Below, in pieces: positions 37,164 to 49,108 of a DNA stretch of 64,000 bases. The stretch covers positions 107,242 through 171,241 of the forward strand of contig MNCI01018107.1 in NCBI GenBank assembly GCA_015680685.1. Direction: 5' to 3'. Under the pieces are notes generated by a model. That model was not told the DNA's origin, searched no databases, and saw only the letters and a program-made list of their open reading frames with translations. A program made the position numbers and the translations under genes. Source of the stretch: Gnetum montanum. Lineage: Eukaryota; Streptophyta; Gnetopsida; Gnetales; Gnetaceae. Position 1 is the first letter of the stretch. Every line of letters starts with the position of its first letter.

Positions 37164-38880
37164 AGGGTATATGGGAATGATGGTCATGTATGGATCCATG
37201 GCAATGGGGTTCTAACCCACCTGGATCAAATGGGATGCATTAATATCCCAATGGAGACATAAAAGGAGTTCTCCTTTTACTATGCAGGGATTAACTTTCA
37301 GCCTCTAGTTAAGGAAAAATATGTTTAGATAAGACATAACATTCATTATAAGACATAACATTCATTACAAGATGGAAGAAAGCATTGAGGTAGCTCTAAC
37401 TATTCACGTTGACAAGGACATTGCATTTTTATGGGTTTTTATAACATTCTCTAAACTAGGTTTAGGCTAGAAATGCATTATTCTAAAAAAAGATGATAAA
37501 TAATAAAAAATAGTAAATGATACCAAGAAAATGGATAAATAATTTAACAAATATCTTAAAAAAAAGATGTAAAGGAAAAACTAAAAAAGAAGGATCATCA
37601 CCTAGAGGCTCAATGCTCATCTCATTAAAGTGAGGTCCTAGGAAGGTTGATGGATGAGTGAAAAAGCTAACCTCTGTCTAGTAGCTTTGCCCAAGCTGAA
37701 AACCAGTTCTTACAACTTGAGAAATAAGCACCTTACTAATAGTTGGCATTTCATAATGTACATGAAAATATACACCAATAATCATGAACCATAATTTAAC
37801 AACAAAATAAAATATGGTAAACCTTATCTATTGTACAAGACTTTTAAACTTATTCAAAATAGAAGCATACTCCAAAATTCCAATTACCAAGTTCTATGTT
37901 TGAATCATTAAAATGTAATTTAAATAACTTAAAGGAAAATCATAGCTTGAATATAAGATAGATAAGTATACAAAGGTACTAAAAATAAAAAAATAATATA
38001 AGGCTAAATAATACACAATCTACATGTAACACCCTCCTTCCTATGCTTTAGGTTGGATAGCATTACATTGGGTAGAGCTCCTAAAAAAATGCTTAATCAT
38101 GTCAAAAGATATGAATGAATGTACTATGTAGTGAAATGAACAAAGTAATCTTGCATGAGGACATAATTCCAAAGAGAATAGAAGAGAAAACTAATAGCAG
38201 AAGAAAGAAATACATAAATGTAGGATTGCATAAGCATAAAGTAAAAAGCTAGAACAGACACAAAATAACATAAATTGTAAAAATAAATCCCATAATATAT
38301 GTGAATAATATAATGTTACAATACTAAACCATACATGATCCATAAATTCATAAACTAGAAAAGAGACTTAATGTCTAATACATTGCTAAAAATGCCAACA
38401 CATAATATTCAAAGATCTAAACTAAGACATAATATCAACCAACTTGTATCATCATGGTAATTCCTCCGAAAGCTTCATCCCCTTTTCAAATTGATCAATG
38501 TAAAAATAAAATGGATTATCGATATAAAACTAAGTGAGAAATCTTGGAAACATTTTTAATTTTCAAATGGAATGATCTCATGGGGATTAGGAGGAACATG
38601 GCTGACTTGAAAAACATGTTAGCTTAATAAGCACATAAGAAAATCATCCAAAACATCCAAAAAAACATAAAATACAAAACCATAACATTCATTCATCATA
38701 TAATACCAAAACCAAGGTTTGTCTACTCCAACTATCACCACAAACAAGGAGGCTAGCACGGACCACACTTAGTGTTAAACATGTATTATGTTGTCATGTG
38801 TACTTACCAAAAGCCAAAATAATGTGTATCAAAACCAAATATCTAATTACCTTACACCTGGATTAATTATTAGTCTCAAT
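37164..38880. other. AT-rich stretch without recognised gene
   Basis: No conserved domain was seen. TGTAACACCCTCC at about 38025 resembles the start of some plant gypsy LTRs, but no matching end, primer site or second copy was found. Confidence 0.45.
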
Positions 38881-38887
38881 TAGAATG

Positions 38888-39265
38888 TGAAGCATCACTC
38901 AAGACATTACTTCAAATGTTTCCTAGACATACCGATGCTAGAGGCATCACCAAAGACATCACCACTATTGAAACATGAATTATTACCTAGGACATCACTT
39001 CTAACATTCCTTAAACATAATAGTGCTAGAGGCATCATCAAAGACATCACCTCTCTTGGAATGTGAAGCACCACCTAGGATATCACTTCCAATGTTTTCC
39101 AAATATACTAGTAGTAGAGGCATCACCCAAACATCACTTCCAACATTCATCAAACATACTAGTGCTATGGGAATTACCTAGGACATCACTTTCAATGTTC
39201 CCAAAATATATTGATGTTAGAGGAATCACCCAAGACATTACCTCTAATGTTTTGGAGGCACAAAC
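38888..39265 (+). repeat. Minisatellite, 88-bp unit made of two related halves
   Basis: Units begin GAGGCATCAC at 38941 and 39029, exactly 88 bp apart, with a third start at 39117 and a related GAGGAATCAC at 39220. Each unit has two half-units of about 44 bp, each with a GACATCACYTC-like core and a CCAAACATACTAGTGCTA-like end. A partial half-unit precedes at 38888. Open frames across it are products of the repeat. Confidence 0.85.
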
Positions 39266-39760
39266 CCAAAATAAAAGGACGCATGAGCCATGGAATCATC
39301 TGCTCCTATAGGATGGGGCCTACAATGAGAGCCACAATGGTGCACTCTATAGTAGGGGTCAATCATCAAAATCATCTCCAAGGATCCCATCTCCAATGGG
39401 CCATACAAACTTGATACTAGATCCATCATCCAAGAAATCAACAACATACAACCATGGTAACCAAATTGAGAGTGGAGATAAAAACCAAAATAAAAGAATC
39501 CATCTCATCAAATAGATTCATCAAACCAAGAAATCCTCACAAGAATATCAATCTAATGCATAGCATGAAACCATCAAACCAAAACTAATCTCATGAAATT
39601 TTATGATCAAACAAGAACCAAAACATCATCTAGAAAGATCTCACAAATTCTAAACAATAATCCAAGGTGCCAACTAATCCAAGGAGAGGAATCCTTAACC
39701 ATAACTTTCAAAAAAGTTGATTGAGCCACAATAATGAGAAGAGCCAAGACCAATAGCTAG

Positions 39761-40042
39761 TGTAGGAGCACCTCTCTTGATTTCCTTGTGCTTTATCCTA
39801 CATGCTATTTCTATAGGTTTTGGGCATGAAGAACATGTGAATGAGTGTTTCCTATTAATTTGTGCCTTATTTTTTTGATTTTTTTGATGATTATTATGTT
39901 TTTTCATGTTTTAGGGTGATTTGGGCTCATTTTGATGAGCTTAGGGCATTTTTGGATCTATGGAGACTTGTTTAGAAGTATATAGAGGTTCCAAACATTA
40001 AAACAAGCATTTTTGTGTTTGGCCCTAGCAAGTTGGATGTCC
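39761..40042 (+). repeat. LTR of gypsy element D, left part
   Basis: The candidate start is TGTAGGAGCACC at 39761. It is inferred to be the first part of the LTR that resumes at 46371, because the copia-type element with target duplication TGTCC lies exactly between. The start is uncertain, as the second LTR of D is outside the window. Confidence 0.4.
40038..40042. other. Target-site duplication TGTCC, left copy
   Basis: TGTCC precedes the copia-type 5' LTR and is repeated at 46366-46370 directly after the 3' LTR. Five bases is the usual length for copia insertions. Confidence 0.8.
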
Positions 40043-41031
40043 TAATGACCTTTTAAAATGTTAAAACCTTAGAAAATGAAGAATTTGGGAATGTGATTAT
40101 AATATTTTAGGACTAAGAAAAGAACAAAGTAACAAGATGATTGAACATGAGCCTTGAAACAAGAGGAGAGCTAGGACAAGAGCTACACTAGGATGACAAA
40201 ATGAGAGTTGGTATGATAAAACAGGAGCTAGGATGATAATATGAGAGTTGGGATGAAAACAAAGTTTACAAGCCAAATGAAGGTGCTTCAAGGTCTACCA
40301 AGATATCAAAATGTCAAAGAAATGGCCAAGAGTTCAAAGGTCACTTGTAAGCTAGATGTCCTAGATTGATAGTAGACATTGTAATCATTGTTAGGATGTC
40401 CTAGTGGAGATGTCCCAATTTTTGGTGGGATGTTCCACTTGAATTAAAGAAATTCTTAGATAGACATTCTAACCTCCAATGAGATGTTCCAATTAGCTTC
40501 TTCCTAGTCATTGCATCAATTCCAAGGAATTTTTGAAAACTAAAAGGTATAAAACATACTGGAATTCTTGGGAAATGTATAAGCATTGTTCATTGATCAA
40601 TATTGTTATTGTATATCAAGTGAATTGTCTTTGTTCCTTATTATGTTTATTATTTTTTAATTTTTGTATGTGTTAAGAGATTTATTACAAGGAATTTATA
40701 AAGTAAGTTATACTTTCTTCTTGTAAGCCTTGCATGGTTGATGTGCTTTTTGTGGGAAGACATCTTTGTTGGGCTTGTCAAGACCTTGTAGGGTTCAGTG
40801 TGTACATAGTAACAAAACACTCCAACGTAGAGCTCACATTTTGTAAAGGTTGAGGTGTCTTCTAAATCATATTTTAAAGGAACAAAGTCTAGAAGTGTGC
40901 AAAGATTCTACCCTCTAAGTGTGGATGTACCCAAGTTGGGGAACGACATAAAAATTATATGTAGTTTTGGTTGTCTTGGTTGTTTAATTTGGAGAGCTTA
41001 TTCAACTCCCCTTCTAAGTTCTCAATTTTCA
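40043..41031 (+). repeat. 5' LTR of copia-type element
   Basis: Aligned along its length with 45372-46365. Shared landmarks are AACAAGATGA, GAGAGCTAGG/GAGAGCTTAA, GGGATGTCC-type motifs (40394-40435), ATTGATCAAT near 40593, and GGGGAACGACATA near 40940. The two LTRs differ at many positions, so the insertion is old. Confidence 0.85.
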
Positions 41032-41033
41032 AG

Positions 41034-41049
41034 TAGTATCAAAGCCTAG
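41034..41049 (+). other. Primer-binding site, copia-type element
   Basis: TAGTATCAAAGCCTAG matches the standard TGGTATCAGAGCCTGG complement of initiator methionine tRNA, with G-to-A changes at three positions. It begins two bases after the LTR. Confidence 0.85.
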
Positions 41050-41086
41050 TACACACGTTTAGAGTGTAACATCTCAAGAGTGAACA

Positions 41087-42370
41087 ATGGAAGAGACATC
41101 CTACATCAAGACACCTATGTTCCATGAAATTAACTTCACATATTGGAAAGCTAAAATGCAAGGATTCTTCAAGTCCATAGAGTTTGAAGTCTAGGAATGT
41201 ATTCTTGAAGATTACACACTACCCATTGATATCAACACATTAGCTACCAAGCCAAGAAGCAAATGAATGCAAGATAAAAGAGATAAGTGCATGTTTGATT
41301 CTAAAGCAAAGAATTATCTTTATTGTGCTTTGAGAAAATCTAAATTTAATATAGTAGTTATGGGTAAGACCACTAAAGAAATCTGGAAAATGCTAGAAGA
41401 AACCTATGAAGGTACATTAGTTGTAAAACAATCACAAATTCTAGTTTTGCAATGTAAATATGATAAATTGAAAATGAGATATGGGGAGAAGATTAAAGAC
41501 TACTTCTCAAGAGCCAAAAATATTGTTGTAGTGATCAAAGGTACAAGTAAGGTTATACCTAAAAGTGAGGTTATCATCAAGATGATAACAACCTTGTAAT
41601 TCTAATTTAGACCTAAGGTAATGACCATGGATGAAATTAGGGATTTTTTCAATCCTAAAATTTGAAGAACTACAAAGTGTACTTATTGCCTATGAGATGA
41701 ACCTTATTAGTAAAGGTGGAATCAAAGAAAAGCCTATTTTCCTTAAAAAGTTCACCAAAGGATAAGGATCCTACTAAACATGAAGCTAAAAATGAAGATG
41801 AATTGGCCCTCTTATTAAGGAGAGTATAAAGTTTACTTACAAGAAAATGTAAAAGCTTTAATCAACTTGGCAGTAAAGGTAAAGAAAGAGGTAACAGTTT
41901 TAAAAGTTCAAATCTTGATGCATCCTCTATAGAATGCTGGGTTTGTGGATGTAGAGGCCATGTGGCCTTAGAATGTCCTAGTATTTGTAGGTTTCCTAAC
42001 AAGGATAAATATGAAGCTGCTACAAAAAATAAAAATTTCTACACTACCTAGGATGATGAATAAAGTGAAGAAAAAATGGATGATATCTTCTCAAACTTAC
42101 ATATTATGTATATGATCCTTGTTGATGATGATCCAACAATGGAAACAAAAGAACTTGAAGGAACTATTGAACAAAGATATGATTTAATATGCAATGATAT
42201 TTTATCCTTTCAAAGTCTATGCATTAAATTGAAAAAGTCCTTAAATGATAAATATTTAAAGTTATCTCAAGTCAATCAAAAATACTTGAATCTCTCATAA
42301 CAAAAGTCAGACCTTAGGGTTGAGAATAAAAAGCTAACATCTTCATATAAGGAGATTATAAAAAAAAATT
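41087..42370 (+). pseudogene. Gag of copia-type element (UBN2-like, CCHC knuckle, coiled coil)
   Basis: The ATG at 41087 starts METTSYIK-like sequence, then YWKAKMQGFFKSI, as in DUF4219/UBN2 copia gags. TAG or TGA replaces Trp twice before the open frame at 41267-41599, which has EIWKMLEETYEG and MRYGEKIKDYFSRAKNI. After a frameshift near 41640 the frame continues to the knuckle CWVCGCRGHVALEC (41935-41976). An acidic and then coiled-coil tail follows (42076-42370). A segment near 42670 reads SKGPRKHILWVSK, like the KGPKxxWVPK string at the gag-protease border of Sireviruses. The long coiled-coil tail also fits that group. Confidence 0.8.
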
Positions 42371-43271
42371 GTAGATAGAAAGCTAGTATATGAGAGACTT
42401 TTTAAAAGGAAGGAGATCCTTTGAATAGTTTTAGGATAAGGAAGAGATCCACATGACAAAAGGAAACTAGGAAGTCACCAATAAACTAAGGCATCCTCAA
42501 GTACTTCATGTAAATGGGATTACACTTCAAGGTTTGATCATCTTTCTTAGGTAATAAAAATCAAGTGTTATTACTATAATAAGTTTGTGAATAAGCAATC
42601 AAAGTATCATTTACAACATTATCACATGAATACTTGGTCATACAATTTGACTTCTTGGTCTTATTCAAAAGGGCCTAGAAAGCATATCTTGTAGGTTAGC
42701 AAAGTATGAAGGATTAAATAAAAAGAGAAGGAAGAAAGAACTCACACAAATAATTTTATAAAGAAAAATTAGAAATTTGAGATATACGAGATTTGTACTA
42801 ATCATAGAGGAGGAACTCTAGAGAGAGAACCTAATTCTAAAATAACATAGACTTCAAAATCTCTTAACAATAAGCAAGATAAGTATTGGTAAAATATTTT
42901 GCTTGTCTTGAATAAAATTTTATTATTTTATAAGTTTCATAATTCATGGCAGCATTTCCTTTGATCCCTCCTCCTTGTAGCACAAATAAAACCAACTACA
43001 TGTTGGGACATCCCACTGTTTTGTCAACCATCCCACATGGGACATCCCATCCCAATCTTGGACATTCCACTATGTTTTGGATAACTTGGGTAAGAAATTT
43101 CATTTTTTATTGGGACATATCAATTTATGAAAAAACCCTCAATATCTGTAATTATTTAAAACTGATCCCCATTCTTTTCTTTACTTTCATTCACTCAAAC
43201 CTTGGATGTCCCAGCGCAGTCAGCTAGGGCTTCCTCTAAGATATAGTTCAAGTTCATTTCTTTCAAAATGC
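42371..43271 (+). other. Copia-type interior where pol should begin; contains GGGACATCCC cluster
   Basis: No protease or other pol motif is seen. Two perfect GGGACATCCC palindrome-like sites lie at 43005-43014 and 43039-43048, with related sites up to 43067. The same motif, inverted, occurs in the LTRs. This cluster lies about 200-270 bp before the ATG of the second ORF and could act as an internal promoter region. Confidence 0.5.
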
Positions 43272-45175
43272 ATGACTAATAAGACTATTGGTACATTAAG
43301 AGCTACTCATTGCAAAGGGAAAAACCCATAAGCGAAGCTTCTTCAAGCAAGCCAAACATATATCAACCTCAATTTTTCTCTTCAAATGCTCACCATCGAT
43401 TTGAGGTAACTTGCTCTATACCCATTGTCTCTGAAAGGAATCTAAGTTGTCAACAACATTGTCAAAAAGAGTTAATGAAATTTTTCCAAGAAATCAATTT
43501 GGTTTCTATTGTTATAATGAATTTATTTTTACTTGATATCCTAATTAGATAATTTCATTATAACATCACTATTACTAATGTCATTGTTGGGGCCTTTACT
43601 TTGATTGTTAGAAGAGTTGTGATTGAGGTTTCAACTCAGGGAGTAAATGCCATTCAAGGCATTTCAAGCTCTAATGTGCATAGAATTAAAATACATTTCA
43701 TGTTTTATATTTTTATTAATGAAGTTATATGTATTTATAATGATAAATTTTGTGATGCTCTTTTTGATCATTTACAATCCTTAAGAAGTGGTAAAGTGTT
43801 TAGAAGAAAAATGGCCTAGGATACTTCCACTCTCTCCCTTATTATTCTATGTAATATCATTGTTAAAGGAGAAAGCCATAATTATTTGTTGTTGGCCCAA
43901 GCCTTTGTTCTCTACTATTTTCTTACTAGGAATCCATTAGATTTGGGGCATATTTTTTCTAGGGATATGTTAGGACTATATACTAGAAAAAGGATTATTG
44001 AACACCATCTACTCATTAGTTTACTAGTTTAAAAAGTAGGTTTCCCTATTCCTAATATGCCTCTTCTCAAAGGGGAGATAAGTATTGTAGAATATTTAGA
44101 GAAAAGAAGCACCACATAGGAAGAATATGAAATTCTAGCTTTTAGACATCAAAAGATAAGAAAAAAGTAGGCTACATCACCACCTAGGGTCTCTCCTTAG
44201 CTTGGGAGGTCTAAATCTATTAGTGATCAAGTGAAGTTAGCTCTAAAGAAGGTCTTGAAAACATTTGTCAAAAATTTTTGTATGATTAGATGAAATCTCT
44301 CTTGCCTTCATAAGAGAATGGATGTAGTATGTGTGCCACTACCTTTAGATGGATAGTAGTTCAAGGAGATTACTAATTCTCTTCTATTAGATAGTGAGGT
44401 GGATTGTTCTATTCTAGCCAAACACTCTATAGTAAGTGGTCCATCTCAAGTATATGAATTGTGAAATGCATTTGATTTTGAGGATCTTTCTACATCTCTT
44501 GAACATGTTCAGTAGGAGTCCATTTTTGATTCCAAGTAGCTTAGACCGAGTACCTATGTACATGAGAACATTCCTCAATCCTTTGAGTATCAAGCAATGG
44601 AGAGTTTTTTTGGTGTAGTAGTTTATTAGGGATGAGGAGATTAAATCACCTATCAGAGGAAGGATGCTTTCTCATCCGTTTAGTAGGCTTCATCTCATCT
44701 TCCTTTGTCTTCACATTTTTAGATAAAGCTTTATCCTTGAAGAGCTCTTGTCACGGTGTCTTCTTCAAATGAGGATGAATAGTGTGTCTCTAGTTCTAGC
44801 ACTAGCAATGATGATGATGATGAAGAGACTTACTAGACTAAAAGTATAGCATTTGACTCTAATAATCCTAATTATAAAGAGATTAATGATTAGTGTACTT
44901 TCATATTCCCCTTATTTTAGGTGTTGTCCAAAAAGGAGGAGAGTTTTGGTGATGTTTATGTATATCCTTGGCCATGAGATGGTTGTTCTATGGTTATGCT
45001 TATGGCGACATGGTTTTTTATACATATAATCATACTATATGTTTATTTTTCTTACTATACTTTGAAAATAGTGAGTAGTATATATTGGAGACAGGTTATG
45101 ATTTTGGCTATATGTGCCATTCTTATTTGTCCTCTTTGCATTGTATATCATGGATACTTCTTGAATAGCTCATGA
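43272..45175 (+). pseudogene. Second ORF of copia-type element, unknown function
   Basis: The ORF begins at ATG 43272, with a frameshift near 43310. The body runs through open frames 43310-43552 and 43601-43819, with IQGISSSNVHRIKIHF and CDALFDHLQSLRSG. It continues past TAG codons as LLLAQAFVLYYFLTRNPLDLG and then VGFPIPNMPLLKGE. This part resembles, weakly, the plant retrotransposon-associated domain sometimes called putative plant transposon protein. Downstream, 44990-45175 is strongly hydrophobic with two predicted membrane segments. Position before the 3' LTR is where Sireviruses carry an envelope-like ORF. The function is not known. Confidence 0.5.
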
Positions 45176-45356
45176 TGTCATCATTCTTATATGAGATCTC
45201 ATTTAACTAGGATTAATGGATATGAGCCTTTAACTAACATATCCTTTTCCTTTTTCCTCTTCTACTATCATAGAAATATATTTTAGAATGTTGCTAATTT
45301 TTATATATCATGATATTATGGATTATGCTACCTCATTTTTAAAGTTTTGGACATCA

Positions 45357-45371
45357 TAAAAAATGAGGGGG
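45357..45371 (+). other. Polypurine tract, copia-type element
   Basis: AAAAAATGAGGGGG ends directly at the 3' LTR start. A similar AAAAAGGAGGAGAG occurs upstream at about 44930. Confidence 0.75.
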
Positions 45372-46365
45372 TTTTGACCTTTTGGTATGTCAAAACCTAA
45401 GGTTTTGACATACAAATATGGATAAAAGAACAAGGTAACAAGATGACTGACCAAAAGCCTCAAAACAAAAGGAGAGCTTAACTAGGATGACAAAATGAGA
45501 GTTAAGATGACAAAATAAGAGCTAGTATAATAAGATGAGAGATGGGTTGAAAATGGATTCTACAAGCCAATTGAAGATGATCCAAGGTCTATTAATATGT
45601 TAAAATGTTAGAGAAATGGTTTAGAGTTCAAAGTTCACTCGTAGACCAAACATTCCAAATTGATAGTAGACATTGCAATTGTTACTGGGATGTCCTAGCT
45701 AAGATGTCCCAAGGGAGACATCCTAATTTTCTATGGGAGGTCTCACTAGAATTAAAGAAGTTCTCAGATAGACATTCCAACCTTAAATGGGACATTCTAA
45801 TTAGTCATTTCCTAGTTGTTGTAGAAATTCCAAGGAGTTTTTAGAAAATAAAATGCTATAAAATAAAGTGGAATTTTTGGGAAACATAGAAGCACTATTC
45901 ATTGATCAATCCCATCATTATATATCAAGTGAAGTGGATTTATTTCTCATTATGTTCATTAGTTTTGAATCATCATGAATTATTGTATGTGTTGAGAGAT
46001 TTATTATAAGAAATTTATAAAGTGAGTTACACTCTCTCCTTGATTCTTTTTCTTTTCTTGTAAGCCCTGTAGGGTTGATGTGCTTCTTTCAGGAAGATAT
46101 CTTTATTGAGTTTTCTAGGACCTTATAGGTTTGAGTGTGCTTACAGTGCTGAAACACTTCTGTTTGGAGCTCAAATTTTGTAAATGTTATGGTTTCCTCT
46201 AAACCATATCTTAAAGGAATAGAGTCTAGAGGTGTATAAGGATTCTAACCTTTGAGTGTGGATGTACACAAGTTGGGGAACCACATAGAAATTATATGTG
46301 GTTTTGGTTATCTTGGTCATCTAATTTTGGAAACTTATTCAATCCTTATTCTAAGTTCTTGGTCA
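45372..46365 (+). repeat. 3' LTR of copia-type element
   Basis: Starts TTTTGACC, aligned with TAATGACC in the 5' LTR, and ends GGTCA. GGGATGTCC-type motifs are at 45688-45725. It is followed by the right copy of TGTCC. Confidence 0.85.
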
Positions 46366-46370
46366 TGTCC

Positions 46371-47186
46371 AACCATAAATTGGGACATCTTAGCTAGGAC
46401 ATCCTAATTGTGCATGCAACATCTTAGGTGAGATGTCCACTAGAATCTAGGATGTTCCAAGACTAGATGGGATGTGCTAGAAAAACAAAAAACATCTTAG
46501 CCAAGAGCCAAGTTTTCATAGAAGATGTCCTAGGAAGATCAGTGATGACCTAGATGGATTGGAAAACTTTTAAAAATTTCCATCCTAATTAGGGAAATAG
46601 CTAAAAACTAAAGAATAAAAGATGGAAAAAAATAAGGAGAAGATAATAAGACTTGGGAAACATCTAAAAAAGTTTAGGTTGAGTTGGGGAAAGGTTTCTA
46701 GGTTTCTTATCTTCTAATTTGACATAAATATGTATGTATTCATTTTTGGAAAAGTAATCAATTAGAGAGAAAGACCTCTTGAGAGTAGAGAGTTGAGGAA
46801 GAGAGCATGGATGAGCATATTGGATGAGTTTAATTAGTTATTGAAACTCCAAGATTAGTTTATGGTATGTTAGTTTATGTGTTCTATTCTCTTGTATCTC
46901 ACTTGAGAGTTGAGATTTTAGTCCCAAGTTGTGGCAAATATTTCTATTAGTTGCATCTTGCATTGAGAACAACCATTATATGGTTATAGGGCCTCATGCT
47001 CTACAATTTCATTTTAGTATGAGAAGTTTTGGATGTTTTGGATATTGTGAAACCTATTGTAATCTTGTAATAAATTAATTGAAGATAGCTAGTTTTCTTA
47101 TTTTCTAGCAAAATGATCTATCTTGGCATAATATTAGGATTTAGTACTTGAAGATGATTTATTTCTAGAATGGACCTACTCTAGAA
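46371..47186 (+). repeat. LTR of gypsy element D, right part
   Basis: Continues from 40042 after removal of the copia-type insertion. It carries GGGACATCTT, GGACATCCTA and GGATGTTCC motifs at 46382-46460. The end is set by the primer site that follows. Confidence 0.65.
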
Positions 47187-47188
47187 TT

Positions 47189-47205
47189 ATTGGTATTAGA
47201 GCTTA
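47189..47205 (+). other. Primer-binding site, element D
   Basis: ATTGGTATTAGAGCTTAG-like sequence matches TGGTATCAGAGCTTGG, the initiator methionine tRNA complement, with two transitions. Confidence 0.8.
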
Positions 47206-47251
47206 GTTTTATTGTTAGTTGGATTTTGGTCAAGGATTTGGTCACTTTTAG

Positions 47252-48410
47252 ATGACACCTAAGAGGAAACAAGTACAAATTTTAAATCAGGACATGGAAA
47301 GCATGAAGTCTTCCTTCTAGATAATGGTTGTTTGATTAGATGAAATTAGCATAAAGGTAGACCAAAGTGCCAATCCTAGTCATATTTTAACACATATAAG
47401 TGAAGAGCATGTATGTTTAGATGAAGAGGTTTTGCAGCCAAGTGAAGATATAGTGGATGGAGAGTAAGGGCAATCTAGCTATGGGAGTGTAGGAAACCAT
47501 CAGCCAAGGATTGCAATGGAAGGAAATACTATTTCTCAACTAAGAATTATAAGAGCACCAACATTTTTCAATACTTGTTCAAGAAATCTTGATGATGAAG
47601 ATGAGATAAGGCTTTTGAGAATGTTCAAAAATTCTTTAAGACTCCCATACATATAGTTGAAGACTTTCAATGGTGTAGATGGTACCAATGCTTTTGTGAT
47701 TTGGTTGAAGCCACTTGAGAAGCATTTTTAGTTGGAAGAGATACCAAATAACTTGAGGGTACCTATTGCTAAATCTATATTAGAAGGTATGGCATCTACT
47801 TGGTGGTAAAATGTGTCATAGGGTTATGAAAGATGAAATGTTCAACCTATCAGAGATTGGGATTTAATGAAATACATGTTGAAGAGAAAATTTATAGTCT
47901 TGTCAAAGATAAGAAATCATTATGAAGTTAAAATTACTAAGGAAATGTTACAAATATGTAAAATAATTCTACATAAAATTTTGTGGTATATTCAATCAAG
48001 CCAGAGTAAACTAGGAGGAGTATCAACAAGCTTCAACCCTTCTAGGAGATCTCAAAATGACATACCAGTAGGAGTTGTTTCTTTATGAGCCACAAACTCT
48101 TCATGAGACTTATTATTTGACACTAAAAGATAAGAAGAAATTAGGTGGATTCAAAAACAAGAGCAAACAAAATTCTAAGGGGAAGGATAAGGGATCTAGA
48201 TCTAAAAAGGGATCCAAGTCTAGATCTAAAGACAAGGAAGCTAGCCAAGATAAGAAGACTAAATTAGATGATAAGAATGGAAAAAATAAGAAGGACCAAG
48301 GAAAGGGAGGAAAGGGTCAAGGTAGTAGGTTACCAAAACTATAGTGCATTAAATGTGGATAAGGGAGGCACAAGTAATGAGAATGTCCACTTTATAAGGT
48401 ATCTAAGGAA
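47252..48410 (+). pseudogene. Gag of gypsy element D with CCHC knuckle
   Basis: The start is ATG 47252 (MTPKRKQ). The gag domain near 47650-47900 has KTFNGVDGTNAFVIWLKPLE, IPNNLRVPIAKSILEGMAS and then RDWDLMKYML, the pattern of the retrotransposon gag family. A lysine-rich linker of repeated Lys-Ser/Lys-Asp runs lies at 48140-48330. The knuckle CIKCG.GRHK..EC is at 48345-48386. Stops are TAG or TAA, several at Trp or Gln positions. It belongs to a different gypsy group from copies A-C, with an ordinary gag knuckle; a chromovirus is likely, but no chromodomain is in view. Confidence 0.75.
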
Positions 48411-48559
48411 AAACATGTACAAACCATGGAAGTGGAGCAGACATCAAGATAAGCTCTTTAGGGAGGTAATGCTAATGTTTAAGAAATTTAAAATGTATTT
48501 GAATTAAATTCTTGTGCATTCATGGAGAATGTAAATAGAGGAGATTATCCTAATAGAAA

Positions 48560-49108
48560 ATTTTTGTTTTAGATCAGGGATAGTTGTTTACTTACTAGGA
48601 AATGGATTCATGTTTTAATTGATTAAGGAGCCCAAGAAAATGTTATTTCTTCTAGGGGTAGCTACTAGGTTAGGTTAGATATCTAATCCTCATCCTAGAG
48701 CTTATAAGGTGCATTGGTTGTCTAGAGATTTTTCCCAAGAGGAGGGAACAATGTATCTTAAAATTTAAAATTTGAAGTTTTCATGATGTTGTGAAGCGTG
48801 ATGTGGTTTTAATAGATTATGTAGATGTAATTCTTGGTAGAACTTAGAATTTTGACAATAGTATTTAGGTTTGATGGATTAATAAATATGTGGAGTTTTG
48901 CTAGACTTGATGGAATCCATGATTTGATTCCTATGACAATTGAAGAAGTGAGGTAGCAAAGCTTACTTAATGCTTTCTTAATTATTCTAGAAGAGAGAAA
49001 ATATATTAAGGAATATGATGAAACTAATTTTGGTTTTTTTGTTATGATAAAAATTGATACTAACCATGATGATGTACAAGTTGAACTTCCTGTAGGTCTG
49101 CTAGGCTT
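48560..49108 (+). pseudogene. Protease and pre-RT part of element D, cut by copy C
   Basis: The retropepsin active site is in the context LID.GAQENVIS (48615-48640), with the middle residue a stop codon. FLVEL / LGRT-NFDNSI near 48835 corresponds to the LGRPWL-type end. The last readable part, VQVELPVGL near 49080, looks like the linker that precedes RT in gypsy pol. The element stops at 49108, where the LTR of copy C begins. Its RT to 3' LTR should lie beyond the far side of copy C, outside the window. Confidence 0.65.

Larger units (their letters stand above)
40043..46365 (+). mobile_element. Copia-type (Sirevirus-like) element lacking pol, complete ends
   Basis: The element is 6.3 kb with LTRs of 989 and 994 bp, a primer site for initiator methionine tRNA, a polypurine tract and a 5-bp target duplication. 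Inside are gag with a CCHC knuckle and a second ORF near the 3' end. No protease, integrase, RT or RNase H motif was found in the 4.3 kb interior. It is therefore probably non-autonomous and would depend on a relative for its enzymes. It is inserted within the LTR of gypsy element D. Confidence 0.85.

Noticed and set aside
38025-38040. Start of another gypsy LTR (TGTAACACCC)
   Set aside because: No matching LTR end, primer site or second copy is visible.
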